Assembly: GCF_900100885.1 (NCBI RefSeq)
Contig: NZ_LT629692.1
Span: forward strand, 1,240,001-1,304,000
Source: Microbacterium pygmaeum
GTDB taxonomy: Bacteria > Actinomycetota > Actinomycetes > Actinomycetales > Microbacteriaceae
Reading direction: 5' to 3'
DNA: 64,000 nucleotides
Shown here: piece after piece, positions 17,227 through 26,986 of the stretch
Layout: each line of letters begins with the position of its first letter
Numbering within the stretch: the first letter of the stretch is position 1
Notes under the pieces: generated by a model
Told to the model about the DNA's origin: nothing
The model's input: only the letters and a program-made list of their open reading frames with translations
Database searches by the model: none
Program-made: the position numbers and the translations under genes

Positions 17227-19653
17227 ATGACGACCTCGACCGACCACCTGCGCCCGCTGCTGGAGCAGCTCAGCCTCGAGGAGAAGATCTCGCTGATCCA
17301 GGGAGCCGACTTCTGGACGACAGTCCCGCTGCCCAAGATCGGCCTGCGCGCGATGACGCTCTCGGACGGGCCCGCGGGCGTCCGCGGACCGGTGTGGGAC
17401 GAGCGGGACCCGTCGCTGAATTTGCCGTCAGCCTCTGCACTGGCCGCATCGTGGGATGCGGACGTCGCGTATCGCTACGGCGCCGCCGCGGCGGCCGAGG
17501 CGCGTCGCAAGGACGTCGACGTCGTCCTCGGGCCCACCATCAACCTGCACCGCTCCCCGCTGGGCGGCCGCCACTTCGAATGCTTCAGCGAAGACCCCGA
17601 GCTGACCGCGGAACTCGCGCAGGCATACGTTCGCGGGCTGCAGGACAACGGTGTCGCGGCCACGCCCAAGCACTACGTGGCCAACGACTCGGAGACCGAC
17701 CGATTCACCGTCGATGTCCACGTGGACGAGCGCGCGCTCCGTGAGCTGTACCTCGCGCCGTTCGAACGCGCGGTCGGCGCGGGTGCATGGGCGATCATGA
17801 GCGCGTACAACTCCGTCGACGGCGTCACGATGACCGAGAACGATCTGCTCGAGACGCCGCTCAACTCCGAGTGGGGCTTCGACGGCATCGTCGTCTCGGA
17901 CTGGACCGCCGTCCGCAGCCTCGACTCGATACCCGCTGCGCAGGACCTCGCGATGCCCGGCCCCGCCCCTGCGTGGGCCGATGCCGTGGCGGCCGTTCGC
18001 GACGGACGGCTGAACGAGGCGGACATCGATCGCAAGGTGCTCCGGATGCTGCTGCTCGCCGCACGCGTCGGCGCCCTCGAAGGCACGCCGGCGCTGCCGG
18101 TGGCGCCGATCGACGGCGTCGCGTTCACCCGCGAGGCCGAGATCGAGGGCACGGTGCTCGTGCGCAACGACGGCATCCTGCCCCTGGATTCCTCCGCCGT
18201 CCGCTCGATCGCCGTGATCGGCCACAACGCCCGCGACGCGCGCACCCAGGGCGGCGGCAGCGCGACCGTGCTGCCGGAGCGCATCACGACCCCGCTGGAC
18301 GGCATCCGTGGCGCGTTCGCCGGCGCGGAGGTCGGCTATTCACTGGGCGCCGTCGTGCAGGAGGGTGTGGCCGAGCTGCCGCTCGCGCAGATGCAGAACC
18401 CGGTGACGGGTGAACCAGGCGCACGCGTCGAGTTCCTGGATGCCGACGGCTCGGTGCTCTTCGCCGAGGACCGCCGCGCGACGGCCCTGGTGTGGTTCGG
18501 CGGCGATGCTCCGATCAACGACTCGGCGAAGCTCACGCTGCGGACCCGCTACATCCCGGAGCAGACCGGACGCATCCTGCTCGGATTCGCCGGCGGCGGT
18601 CACGCACGCGTCTTCGTGGACGACGAGCTCGTCGTGGACGACACCCCGGTGATCACCGGAACCGATCTGGGCGCCGCGTTCCTCAACCCGCCCTCGGCCA
18701 CCGCGCCGGTGCAGGTCACCGCGGGCGAGCCGGTCGACATCCGCGCCGAGTTCACGATGGGGCCGACCGATTCTCCGCTGCAGGGCGTCTTCAGCGCCAC
18801 GGTGGGCATCGCGCCCGATGACGCCGACCCTGACGAGCTGATCGCACGCGCGGCCGAGGCGGCTGCCGCGGCCGAGGTCGCGGTCGTCGTCGTCGGAACG
18901 AACTCGAAGGTCGAATCCGAGGGCTACGACCGCACCGATCTGAACCTCCCCGGACGCCAGGACGACCTGGTCCGTGCGGTCGTCGCTGCCAACCCGCGGA
19001 CGATCGTCGTGGTGAACGCCGGGTCGCCGGTCGTGATGCCGTGGCGAGATGAGGTCGCCGCGCTCGTCCTCGGCTGGTTCGGCGGCCAGGAGTTCGGCGC
19101 CGCGCTGGCGGACGTGCTGAGCGGCGTCGCCGAACCGGGCGGCCGCCTGCCGACCTCGTGGCCCGCCACGCTCGAGGACGTTCCGGTGACCGAGGTGACT
19201 CCGACCGAGGGTGCGCTCGTCTACGAGGAGGGCATCCACATCGGCTACCGAGCATGGCTGCGTGCCGGCTCCTCGCCGGCATACCCCTTCGGCCACGGGC
19301 TCGGGTACACGAGCTGGTCGTGGGATGAGATCGAGCTCGACGGCGACGACGTGCTCGTCACGATCACCAACACCGGCGATCGCGCGGGCAAGCAGGTCGT
19401 GCAGGTGTACGCGGAGCGTCCCGACTCGGCGGTGGAGCGCCCGGTTCGCTGGCTCGTCGGCTTCGCCGTGGTGCGAGCGGATGCCGGGCAGCGCGTGACC
19501 GCACGCGTGAACGTCGCCGACCGGCGGCTCGCCCATTGGGCCGACGGCTGGGAGGTCGAGGCGGGGGAGTACACGCTGCGCGCCGGGTCGTCGGTGCGGA
19601 GCCTGCCACTGTCGGTCCAGCGCGCCGCCGCGGTGGTCGAGGCGACCGTATGA
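17227..19653 (+). CDS. Beta-glycosidase, glycoside hydrolase family 3 with inserted PA14-like domain
   Basis: The 808-aa protein has the GH3 (alpha/beta)8 domain with SDGPAGVRGPVWDERD, TPKHYVANDSETDR and the nucleophile D225 in IVVSDWT. The (alpha/beta)6 domain follows (VLVRNDGILPLD), interrupted at about residues 390-530 by a PA14-like beta insert (TLRTRYIPEQTGRILLGFAG). A fibronectin-III-like end includes GYTSWSWDE and GDRAGKQVVQVY. There is no signal peptide, so it acts on imported oligosaccharides. Expected activity is exo-beta-glucosidase or beta-xylosidase; specificity cannot be read here. ATG 17227 follows TAGGAG, whereas longer in-frame starts lie inside the upstream ATPase gene. Confidence 0.92.
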   Translation: MTTSTDHLRPLLEQLSLEEKISLIQGADFWTTVPLPKIGLRAMTLSDGPAGVRGPVWDERDPSLNLPSASALAASWDADVAYRYGAAAAAEARRKDVDVVLGPTINLHRSPLGGRHFECFSEDPELTAELAQAYVRGLQDNGVAATPKHYVANDSETDRFTVDVHVDERALRELYLAPFERAVGAGAWAIMSAYNSVDGVTMTENDLLETPLNSEWGFDGIVVSDWTAVRSLDSIPAAQDLAMPGPAPAWADAVAAVRDGRLNEADIDRKVLRMLLLAARVGALEGTPALPVAPIDGVAFTREAEIEGTVLVRNDGILPLDSSAVRSIAVIGHNARDARTQGGGSATVLPERITTPLDGIRGAFAGAEVGYSLGAVVQEGVAELPLAQMQNPVTGEPGARVEFLDADGSVLFAEDRRATALVWFGGDAPINDSAKLTLRTRYIPEQTGRILLGFAGGGHARVFVDDELVVDDTPVITGTDLGAAFLNPPSATAPVQVTAGEPVDIRAEFTMGPTDSPLQGVFSATVGIAPDDADPDELIARAAEAAAAAEVAVVVVGTNSKVESEGYDRTDLNLPGRQDDLVRAVVAANPRTIVVVNAGSPVVMPWRDEVAALVLGWFGGQEFGAALADVLSGVAEPGGRLPTSWPATLEDVPVTEVTPTEGALVYEEGIHIGYRAWLRAGSSPAYPFGHGLGYTSWSWDEIELDGDDVLVTITNTGDRAGKQVVQVYAERPDSAVERPVRWLVGFAVVRADAGQRVTARVNVADRRLAHWADGWEVEAGEYTLRAGSSVRSLPLSVQRAAAVVEATV

Positions 19654-20783
19654 CCTCCAGCGCCCTGTCGGGCCTCGCCCAGGGCGTCGCCGACGATCGT
19701 CTGGCGGGCATCGTCGAGCGCCTCGACGACATGCTCGGCGGCGACCCGGACCTGTCGTTCCAGGTCGCTGCCTATCACGACGGCGAGCTCGTGCTCGACG
19801 TCGTCGGCGGCCCGCACCTGTCCGCCGACTCGGTGCTGGTGCCCTACTCGGTCACGAAGAACACGATCGGGCTGACTGTGGGGCTGCTGATTCAGCGCGG
19901 CCTGCTCGACCTTGACGCGCCGGTCGCCTCGGCCTGGCCGGAGTTCGCCGCGAAGGACAAGCAGGGCGTCACCGTGCGTCAGCTGCTCTCGCACCAGGCG
20001 GGTCTTCCGCAGGCGACGCCCGCACTGAGCTGGGCGGAACTGCTGGATGACCATGCGGCAGCGGAGCGGCTCGCGCAGAGCCGGCCGTTCTGGCTGCCCG
20101 GCAGCGCGTTCGGCTACCACGCGGTCACGATCGGCAACCTCGCTTCCGAGCTGGTGTTCCGCTTGACCGGACGCACGCTGCGCGAGTACTACGAGCAGGA
20201 GCTGCGGCGGCCGCTGGACGTGGACTTCTTCCTCGGGCTGCCGCGCGAGCACGAGAGCCGACTCGTCAGGATTCTGCCGATGGTGCGGCCGGTATCCGAC
20301 ACATCCATCATCCACGGCTCCATCCTGGCTCCCGTGGTGATGGGAATGCCCGGTCCCGTTGTGGATCTGGCCAACGACCCGGTCAGCTGGCGATTCGGTC
20401 ACCCGGCGGGATCGGGAACGGGTACCGCCCGCGGCATCGCGAAGCTGCTTGCGGCGACAGTGACCGGCGTGAACGGCGCCGCACCCGTGCTCAGTGCCGA
20501 CACGGTCGAGGTCATCGGGCAGCAGCAGGTCCGCGGCTACGACGAGGTCCTCGGTCAGCAGGGCCGAGCGCACTCGATCGTCTTCCAGAAGCCCACCGCC
20601 GCGATGCCGTTCGGCGGGCCACGGGCGTTCGGCCACGACGGCGCCGCCGGCGCGTTCGCGAGTGTCGATCCTGATACCGGACTGTCTTTCGCGTACACGA
20701 TCGCCCGCGGCCCGTGGCCCGGCGGAGGGGACCCCCGCGCGATCGCCCTCGCAGCCGACCTCGGCCGACTTCTGTCCTCATGA
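19650..20783 (+). CDS. Serine hydrolase of the beta-lactamase/EstB family
   Basis: The 377-aa protein shows the serine beta-lactamase-like fold motif S67-V-T-K70 (VLVPYSVTKN), a later YHAVTIGNLASELV segment with the tyrosine motif, and a C-terminal FGHDGAAGAFASVDP in place of a KTG-like motif. No signal peptide is visible, which argues against periplasmic drug resistance. The start overlaps the GH3 stop (ATGA). Lying among glycosidases, it may be an esterase that removes acyl groups from imported glycans or aglycones (inference); class C beta-lactamase or D-aminopeptidase activities occur in the same family. Confidence 0.85.
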   Translation: MTSSALSGLAQGVADDRLAGIVERLDDMLGGDPDLSFQVAAYHDGELVLDVVGGPHLSADSVLVPYSVTKNTIGLTVGLLIQRGLLDLDAPVASAWPEFAAKDKQGVTVRQLLSHQAGLPQATPALSWAELLDDHAAAERLAQSRPFWLPGSAFGYHAVTIGNLASELVFRLTGRTLREYYEQELRRPLDVDFFLGLPREHESRLVRILPMVRPVSDTSIIHGSILAPVVMGMPGPVVDLANDPVSWRFGHPAGSGTGTARGIAKLLAATVTGVNGAAPVLSADTVEVIGQQQVRGYDEVLGQQGRAHSIVFQKPTAAMPFGGPRAFGHDGAAGAFASVDPDTGLSFAYTIARGPWPGGGDPRAIALAADLGRLLSS

Positions 20784-20808
20784 TCTCGAGCAACGAAGAG
20801 GCACTCAC

Positions 20809-22323
20809 ATGACCACGCTGTACAACCCCGTCCTGAACGGCTTCCACCCCGATCCCAGCGTCGTCCGGGTCGGTGATGAATGGTTCCTCGCGACCTCGTC
20901 GTTCGAGTACCTGCCCGGGATCCCCATCCATCGCTCGCGCGACTTCGAGAACTGGGAGCTGATCGGCCACGTCGGCGCGACGCCCGAGGTCTTCGGCATC
21001 GCGGACGTGCCGACCGCGGGCGGCGTCTGGGCTCCGACGATCCGCCACCACGACGGCGTGTTCCACCTGGTGATCACCGTGGCGATGGGGCGGGGGATGC
21101 TGCACTTCACAGCCACCGACGCCGCCGGTCCCTGGAGCGCCGGAGACCTGATCCTCAGCGCCAACGGATCGGAGAGCATCAACGGCATCGACCCCGACAT
21201 CGCATGGGATTCGGACGGAAACGTCTACATCACCTACTCCGGCCTGATCCTCAGCGGCCCCGAGCTGGGCACGCACCTGGGCATCCTCCAGGTGAAGGTG
21301 GACCTCGAGAACCACGTCGCGCTCGAGGAGCCGCGGTCACTGTGGTCGGGCACCGGGGGGCAGTTCCCCGAGGCGCCGCACCTGTACGAGGTCGGCGGCA
21401 CCTGGTACCTCATGATCGCCGAGGGCGGCACGGAGCGCGGGCACGGCATCAGCATCGCCCGCAGCGCCTCCCCGGAGGGACCGTTCGAGACGGCGCCGCA
21501 GAATCCGCTGGTCTCGGCCCGCTCCACGATCCGCCCGGTGCAGAACACCGGTCACGGCGACCTCGTCATCGGGCCGGACGACGAGTGGTTCTGCATCATG
21601 CTCGGCGTGCGACCCCGCAGCGGCACCCGCGCGTTCTCGTCCCTCGGCCGGGAAACCTTCGTCTCGCGCGTCCAGTGGCACGGCAACGGCTGGCCGACCA
21701 TCAATCCGGTGCTGCTCAAGGCCCGGCCGGGTACCCGCGTCGAAGTCGCGTTCTCTCCCGAGCGCGAACTCGACGGGGAGTGGCTCGCGATCAGGCGCCC
21801 GACAGCCGCGATCGCCGACCTGTCCGCTCGCCCCGGCTGGCTGACGCTGCACGGCGACGGATCGACGCTGGACGACGTGCACCCGGTCTTTCTGGGTCGT
21901 CGTCAGGAGCACCTGACCAACCGCGTATCCGTGACGGTGGATGCGGCTCGGGGCACCGGCGGGCTCGCGGTCCGCTACGACGAGCGATTCCACGTCGAGA
22001 TCGAGGTCGCCGCGGACCTGCTCACCGCGCGTGCCGTGATCGGCGGACTGCGCCAGGAGTGGACGCATCCCGCACCCACCGGTCCTGTGGACCTGCACCT
22101 CGACTCTCTCAAGCCCGATTCCGACGGCGGGTTCGTGCAGACGAGCGACATCATCCATCTTGCGGCGACGATCGACGGTCGGCGGGTCGAGCTCGCGCAG
22201 GTCGACGGTCGGTTCCTCTCCTCGGAGACCACCGAGTCCTTCACGGGGCGGGTGCTCGGTCTGTACGCGGTGAGCGGCGATGTATCGTTTCAGTCCTGGA
22301 TCGCCGAAGGAGACGACGAATGA
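20809..22323 (+). CDS. Glycoside hydrolase family 43 (beta-xylosidase / alpha-L-arabinofuranosidase type)
   Basis: The 504-aa protein begins with the GH43 signature NPVLNGFHPDPSVVRVGDEW (base D15), followed by SSFEYLPGIPIHRSRDFENW, GVWAPTIRHHDGVFHLV, a NGIDPDIAWD segment with the pKa-modulating Asp, and the acid E188 in GGQFPEAPHLY. The five-bladed propeller is followed by a C-terminal beta-sandwich of about 190 residues, as in family 43 xylosidases (XynB type). No signal peptide. ATG 20809 lies 25 bp after the previous stop, with GAAGAGG upstream, and its stop overlaps the GH78 start. It should release xylose or arabinose from imported oligosaccharides. Confidence 0.92.
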   Translation: MTTLYNPVLNGFHPDPSVVRVGDEWFLATSSFEYLPGIPIHRSRDFENWELIGHVGATPEVFGIADVPTAGGVWAPTIRHHDGVFHLVITVAMGRGMLHFTATDAAGPWSAGDLILSANGSESINGIDPDIAWDSDGNVYITYSGLILSGPELGTHLGILQVKVDLENHVALEEPRSLWSGTGGQFPEAPHLYEVGGTWYLMIAEGGTERGHGISIARSASPEGPFETAPQNPLVSARSTIRPVQNTGHGDLVIGPDDEWFCIMLGVRPRSGTRAFSSLGRETFVSRVQWHGNGWPTINPVLLKARPGTRVEVAFSPERELDGEWLAIRRPTAAIADLSARPGWLTLHGDGSTLDDVHPVFLGRRQEHLTNRVSVTVDAARGTGGLAVRYDERFHVEIEVAADLLTARAVIGGLRQEWTHPAPTGPVDLHLDSLKPDSDGGFVQTSDIIHLAATIDGRRVELAQVDGRFLSSETTESFTGRVLGLYAVSGDVSFQSWIAEGDDE

Positions 22324-25157
22324 CGGCAACGATCGCGACGCTGCGCGCGGAACTCCGAGACGACACGGCCCTGGTCGCCACTGCGCGACCGCGCCTGACC
22401 TGGACCGTCGACTCCGACGAAGCAGGCTGGGTGCAGGCATCCGTGGATCTGCGCGCCGTCTCCGGCGCGAACGCCGAGGAGGTCACGCTCGACATTCGAG
22501 ACAGCGTCCTCGTCGACTGGCCGTTCAGCGACCTCGGCGTCGGCGAGTCGCGCGAGGTGACGGTTCGCGCACGTTCGGCCGGGGGCACCCAGACCGATTG
22601 GAGCGCTCCGGCACGCGTGACTGCGGCGTTCCTCGCGGACGACGAATGGATCGCGCAGCCGATCGGGCTCGCGCACGCCGAACGACCCGCCCAGCCGGTG
22701 CTGCTGCGCACGCGGTTCACCCTCGATCGCCCCGTGCGTCGCGTCACGCTGCTGTGGACCGCGCTGGGATCGGCTGAGCCGGAGATCAACGGCCGCCCGG
22801 TCTCGGACGATGTCCTCGCGCCCGGCTGGACGAGCTACCGCGACCGTCTGATCCACGAAACCGTCGATGTCACCGACCTCGTGCACGAGGGTGAGAACGT
22901 CCTCGCGGCGGCGCTGGCCGGGGCGTGGTACACCGAGAAGTACGGCTTCTTCGTCTTCACCGACCAGGTGTACGGCGACCAGCCGAGCCTGCTGGCCCAG
23001 CTGCGCGTCGAGTACGCCGACGGGTCCTTCGACACCCTCGCGTCCACCGGCGACGGGTGGCGTGCCCTCGGTGACGGACCGATCGTCGACAGTGGAATCT
23101 ACGCCGGCGAGCATCAGGACCTCCGCCGGGCCATCGCAGGCTGGTCGACCCCCGAGTTCGACGACTCGGCCTGGCCCCCGGCGCGCGTCGGCGCCGTCGC
23201 GCGCCCGGGCTACGAGAACGTGCCACGGCCGGAGGCGCGCATCGCACCACCCGTGCGCCGCATCGAGACCAGTCCGGTCGTGGAGGTCTTCACGTCGCCG
23301 TCCGGCGCACGGATCCTCGACTTCGGTCAGAACCTCGTCGGACGACTCCGGCTGCGCGTCACCGGCGCCGAGGGCGATCGGATCACGGTCCGCCACGCCG
23401 AGGTGCTCGACGAGGGCGAACTGGCTCTGCGACCGCTGCGCAACTCGGCATCCACCGCGACGTTCGACCTCGCCGGTGGCGAGGAGACCCTGGAGTCGCG
23501 GTTCACGTTCCACGGCTTCCGCTACGCCCAGATCGACGGCTGGCCGGGCGAATTCGATCCCGCATCCGTCGAGGCGGTCGTGCTGCACACCGACATGACC
23601 CGCACCGGCTGGTTCGAGAGCTCGGATCCGATGGTCAACCGCCTGCACGAGAACGTCGTGTGGGGCATGCGCGGCAACTTCCTGTCGATTCCGACCGACT
23701 GCCCGCAGCGCGATGAGCGACTGGGCTGGACCGGTGACATCCAGGTCTTCAGCCCCACCGCGGCATACCTGTACGACAGCGACGCGTTCCTGACCTCATG
23801 GCTGCGAGACCTCGCTCTCGAGCAGACGCGCAACGACGGCGACGTGCCGGTCGTGGTGCCGCAGGCGCTCACCGGCTTCGGCGGGCCGGGTTCCCTGGCT
23901 GCGTGGGGGGATGCCGCAACCGTCGTCCCAGCGGTGCTGCACCAGTCCTACGGGGATCTGGGCGTGCTGCGAGTGCAGTATCCGAGCATGCGGGCCTGGG
24001 TCGAGTGCGTGTCGGCACAGGCCGGCGACACCGGCCTGTGGGCCGGGCAGATGCAGCTCGGCGACTGGCTGGACCCGTCCGCCCCACCCGACAAGCCCGG
24101 CGATGCGAAGGTCGACGGCGACATCGTCGCCACGGCCTACTTCGCCCGTTCGCTGCGGATCGTCGCCGAGAGCGCAGCGCTCCTCGGCGAGACCGAGGAC
24201 GCCGCACGCTACACCGGGCTGGCCGATCGTGCCCGCGACGCGTTCGTGGCCGAGTACGTCACGCCGGCCGGTCGCATGATGAGCGATGCGCCGACCGCAT
24301 ACGCACTGGCGCTGGAGTTCGGCCTCGTCACGCGCCCGAAACTGCGCGACGCACTCGCGCAGCGACTGGCCGACGTCGTCCGCGAAGGCGGCTACCGGAT
24401 CGCGACCGGCTTCGTCGGCACGCCCCTCGTCACCGATGCGCTCACCAAGGGCGGGCACAAGGATGCCGCGGAGCGGCTCCTGCTGCAGACCGAGAACCCC
24501 TCGTGGCTGTACCCCGTCACGATGGGCGCGACGACGATCTGGGAACGGTGGGACAGCCTGCTGCCGGACGGCTCGGTCAACCCGGGCGAGATGACCTCGT
24601 TCAATCACTACGCGCTCGGTGCCGTCGCCGACTGGCTGCACCGCACGGTTGCGGGGCTCGCGCCCGAGGAGCCGGGCTATCGCGTGCTGCGGATCGCCCC
24701 GCGTCCGCTGTCGTCGTTCGATTCCGCGTCGGCGACACTGCGCTCGCCGTACGGTCACGCGTCGGTCGCCTGGCGACGTGACGGCGACGACGTCGTCGTC
24801 ACCGCCCGCGTCCCGGCCAACACGACCGCGATCGTCGACCTTCCGGATCGCGAGATCGACGAGGTCGGCTCGGGCGCGCACGAATGGCGCTTCCGCGACG
24901 AAGCGGCGGCGGACCGCGGCATCCGCTTCGATCTCTCCTCGTCCCTGGCCGATGTGATCGACGAGCCGCGCGCCTACCGCGCGCTGCTGGACACGATCGC
25001 GGCCGTCGACCCCGGGAAGGCCGAGGCCGTGCGCGCGGAGACGAAATGGGCCGCTGGCCGAACCGTGCGCAGCGCCCTGATGTTCACACCACCCGATCTG
25101 ATCGCAGCCGTCGACGAAGCGCTGGCCGCTGTGTCCTCGGACGCATCGACCGCCTGA
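22320..25157 (+). CDS. Alpha-L-rhamnosidase, glycoside hydrolase family 78
   Basis: The 945-aa protein has the expected order: N-terminal Ig-like domain, carbohydrate-binding-like domains (WTALGSAEPEINGRPVSDDVLAPGWTSY region), then the (alpha/alpha)6 catalytic domain starting VEAVVLHTDMTRTGWFESS. The catalytic Glu is E466 in DCPQRDERLGWTGD. Later motifs IWERWDS and MTSFNHYALGAVADWL are typical, followed by a C-terminal beta-sandwich. About 70 extra helical residues at the end (ADVIDEPRAYRALLDTI to DEALAAV) resemble the N-terminus of the next protein. No signal peptide, so it hydrolyses imported rhamnosides. ATG overlaps the GH43 TGA; the GH5060-type gene starts 9 bp later. Confidence 0.94.
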   Translation: MTATIATLRAELRDDTALVATARPRLTWTVDSDEAGWVQASVDLRAVSGANAEEVTLDIRDSVLVDWPFSDLGVGESREVTVRARSAGGTQTDWSAPARVTAAFLADDEWIAQPIGLAHAERPAQPVLLRTRFTLDRPVRRVTLLWTALGSAEPEINGRPVSDDVLAPGWTSYRDRLIHETVDVTDLVHEGENVLAAALAGAWYTEKYGFFVFTDQVYGDQPSLLAQLRVEYADGSFDTLASTGDGWRALGDGPIVDSGIYAGEHQDLRRAIAGWSTPEFDDSAWPPARVGAVARPGYENVPRPEARIAPPVRRIETSPVVEVFTSPSGARILDFGQNLVGRLRLRVTGAEGDRITVRHAEVLDEGELALRPLRNSASTATFDLAGGEETLESRFTFHGFRYAQIDGWPGEFDPASVEAVVLHTDMTRTGWFESSDPMVNRLHENVVWGMRGNFLSIPTDCPQRDERLGWTGDIQVFSPTAAYLYDSDAFLTSWLRDLALEQTRNDGDVPVVVPQALTGFGGPGSLAAWGDAATVVPAVLHQSYGDLGVLRVQYPSMRAWVECVSAQAGDTGLWAGQMQLGDWLDPSAPPDKPGDAKVDGDIVATAYFARSLRIVAESAALLGETEDAARYTGLADRARDAFVAEYVTPAGRMMSDAPTAYALALEFGLVTRPKLRDALAQRLADVVREGGYRIATGFVGTPLVTDALTKGGHKDAAERLLLQTENPSWLYPVTMGATTIWERWDSLLPDGSVNPGEMTSFNHYALGAVADWLHRTVAGLAPEEPGYRVLRIAPRPLSSFDSASATLRSPYGHASVAWRRDGDDVVVTARVPANTTAIVDLPDREIDEVGSGAHEWRFRDEAAADRGIRFDLSSSLADVIDEPRAYRALLDTIAAVDPGKAEAVRAETKWAAGRTVRSALMFTPPDLIAAVDEALAAVSSDASTA

Positions 25158-25166
25158 GGAGAATCC

Positions 25167-26912
25167 ATGTTCGACCGTCGCTCCACCTTCGGCGAGGCTC
25201 TCGACAATCCCGGAGCGCGGGCAATCCTGGAACGCCTGATGCCCGGCATCGCCGCCTCCCCGATGGCCACGCAGTTCCGCGAGGGCCGCTTGGGATCACT
25301 GATCGCCCTGGTGCCCGCGCTCGAGGACGCGTCAGCCCGCGAGCAGTTGTGGGCGGAGCTCGCGGAGGTCGGCGACGACCTCGAGCGTCCGCCCTACGCG
25401 CCGGCGATCGACCCCGACCCCGCCTACGAGACCGACGACGTGGCCGAGGCGTCCGCTCGACTCACCCTCCCCGAGCCGACGCCCCGATGGGGTGTCGTCG
25501 AGGTGCGGTTGGACGGCCCGAGCCACGGCAACCCTTTCGTGGACGTCGAGTTGGACGCGGTGTTCACGCTCGGCGATCGCGAGGTGCGCGTCGGCGGCTT
25601 CTACGACGACGGGGGCGTGTACCTGCTGCGGCTGCTTGCCGAAGAAGAGGGGGAGTGGTCGTTCACCACGCGCTCCACCGCGCGATCGCTGCACGGGATC
25701 TCGGGGACGGTGGAGGTCGTCGCTGCGCGGGAGGGCGACCACGGACCGGTGCGCGTGGACGGATTCCATTTCCGGCATGCGGACGGCACGCGGCATCGCC
25801 CTCTCGGGACGACCGCGTACGCGTGGACGCACCAGCCGGCCGACCTGCAGGAGCGCACGCTGCGGACGCTCGCCGAGAGCCCGTTCACGAAGATGCGGAT
25901 GTGCGTCTTCCCGAAGTCGTACCTCTACAACGCGAACGAGCCGGCCGACTTCCCGTTCCCAGGCTCGCTGGCGGACGGCTTCGATCTGGAGCGGTTCGAT
26001 GCCGCGCACTTCCGCAACCTCGAGACGCGGATCGCACAGCTCGGCGACCTCGGCATCGAGGCCGACCTGATCCTTTTCCACGCCTACGACCGGTGGGGGT
26101 TCGCCGACCTCGGTCCGGCCGTCGACGAGCGCTACCTGCGGTATGTCGTGCGGCGACTGTCCGCCTACGCGAACGTCTGGTGGTCGATGGCCAACGAGTA
26201 CGACCTGCTGTGGGCGAAGGACGAGGCGGACTGGGAGCGCCTGGCCGCGGTCGTCGGTGCGGAGGATCCGCACGGACACCTCAACTCGATCCACAACTGC
26301 CGTCCGTTCTACGACTACACGCGTCCCTGGATCACCCATTGCAGCGTGCAGCGCGTGGACGTCTACCGCACCGCGGAGAACACCGACGAGTGGCGTGAGC
26401 GGTGGGGCAAGCCGATCGTGATCGACGAGTGCGCGTATGAGGGCGACATCGATCAGGGCTGGGGCAACGTCACGGGCGAGGAGCTCACCCGGCGGTTCTG
26501 GGAGGGGGCCGTGCGCGGCGGCTACGTCGGCCACGGAGAGACCTATCTCAACGAGCGAGAGGAGCTCTGGTGGTCCAAGGGCGGCGTGCTCGAGGGGACA
26601 TCTCCCGACCGGATCGGGTTCCTCGAGCAGATCCTCGCCGAGGCGCCCGACGGCGTCCTGGACCCGCTTCCTTCGGACTGGGACGTGCCGTGGGGCGGTG
26701 TAGCCGGCGAGCATCTGATCGCGTACTTCGGGTTCAACCGGCCGCGGTTCCGCAACGTGGTGCTGCCGGCGGGCGGCACGTTCGAGGTCGACGTGATCGA
26801 CACCTGGAACATGACCGTCGATACGCTTCCCGGCACGTACGCCGACACGGTGCGGGTCGACCTCCCTGCTCGTCAGTTCATGGCGGTGCGCCTGCGCCGC
26901 ATCGAGGACTGA
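25167..26912 (+). CDS. Putative glycoside hydrolase with DUF5060 domain (DUF4038/DUF5605-like barrel)
   Basis: The 581-aa protein starts with a short helical segment (STFGEALDNPGARAILERLM), then a DUF5060 beta-sandwich at about 105-200 (PTPRWGVVEVRLDGPSHGNP, VGGFYDDGGVYLLRLLAEEE) and a barrel beginning FHFRHADGTRHRPLGTTAYA. Likely catalytic acids are the Glu in WWSMANEYD (acid/base) and in VIDECAYEGD (nucleophile), in the order of clan GH-A enzymes. Related proteins include apiosidase-like hydrolases, so the substrate could be a rare plant sugar (apiose, rhamnose); this is inference. It closes the co-directional glycan locus. AGGAG precedes the ATG. Confidence 0.78.
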   Translation: MFDRRSTFGEALDNPGARAILERLMPGIAASPMATQFREGRLGSLIALVPALEDASAREQLWAELAEVGDDLERPPYAPAIDPDPAYETDDVAEASARLTLPEPTPRWGVVEVRLDGPSHGNPFVDVELDAVFTLGDREVRVGGFYDDGGVYLLRLLAEEEGEWSFTTRSTARSLHGISGTVEVVAAREGDHGPVRVDGFHFRHADGTRHRPLGTTAYAWTHQPADLQERTLRTLAESPFTKMRMCVFPKSYLYNANEPADFPFPGSLADGFDLERFDAAHFRNLETRIAQLGDLGIEADLILFHAYDRWGFADLGPAVDERYLRYVVRRLSAYANVWWSMANEYDLLWAKDEADWERLAAVVGAEDPHGHLNSIHNCRPFYDYTRPWITHCSVQRVDVYRTAENTDEWRERWGKPIVIDECAYEGDIDQGWGNVTGEELTRRFWEGAVRGGYVGHGETYLNEREELWWSKGGVLEGTSPDRIGFLEQILAEAPDGVLDPLPSDWDVPWGGVAGEHLIAYFGFNRPRFRNVVLPAGGTFEVDVIDTWNMTVDTLPGTYADTVRVDLPARQFMAVRLRRIED

Positions 26913-26974
26913 GCGGGGGTTAACCCGAATCGATCCTTCGGGACGACCGGGGGGCGGCGCGCGAGACGCGACCG

Positions 26975-26980
26975 TAGCGT
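26975..26980 (+). promoter_or_regulatory. -10 box of leaderless promoter for the histidine kinase (TAGCGT)
   Basis: TAGCGT is followed by 6 nt and the ATG at 26987. It marks a new transcription unit after the glycan locus; the 74-bp gap has no convincing terminator. Confidence 0.5.
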
Positions 26981-26986
26981 GGGAGC

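Noticed and set aside
19650..20783. Antibiotic-resistance beta-lactamase
   Set aside because: No signal peptide and embedded in a sugar locus; the SxxK motif is shared with esterases.
20880..22319. Extra N-terminal 480 codons open in frame ahead of the GH78 gene
   Set aside because: The stretch lies inside the GH43 gene in another frame and is Arg/Pro-rich nonsense; the GH78 fold begins at 22320.
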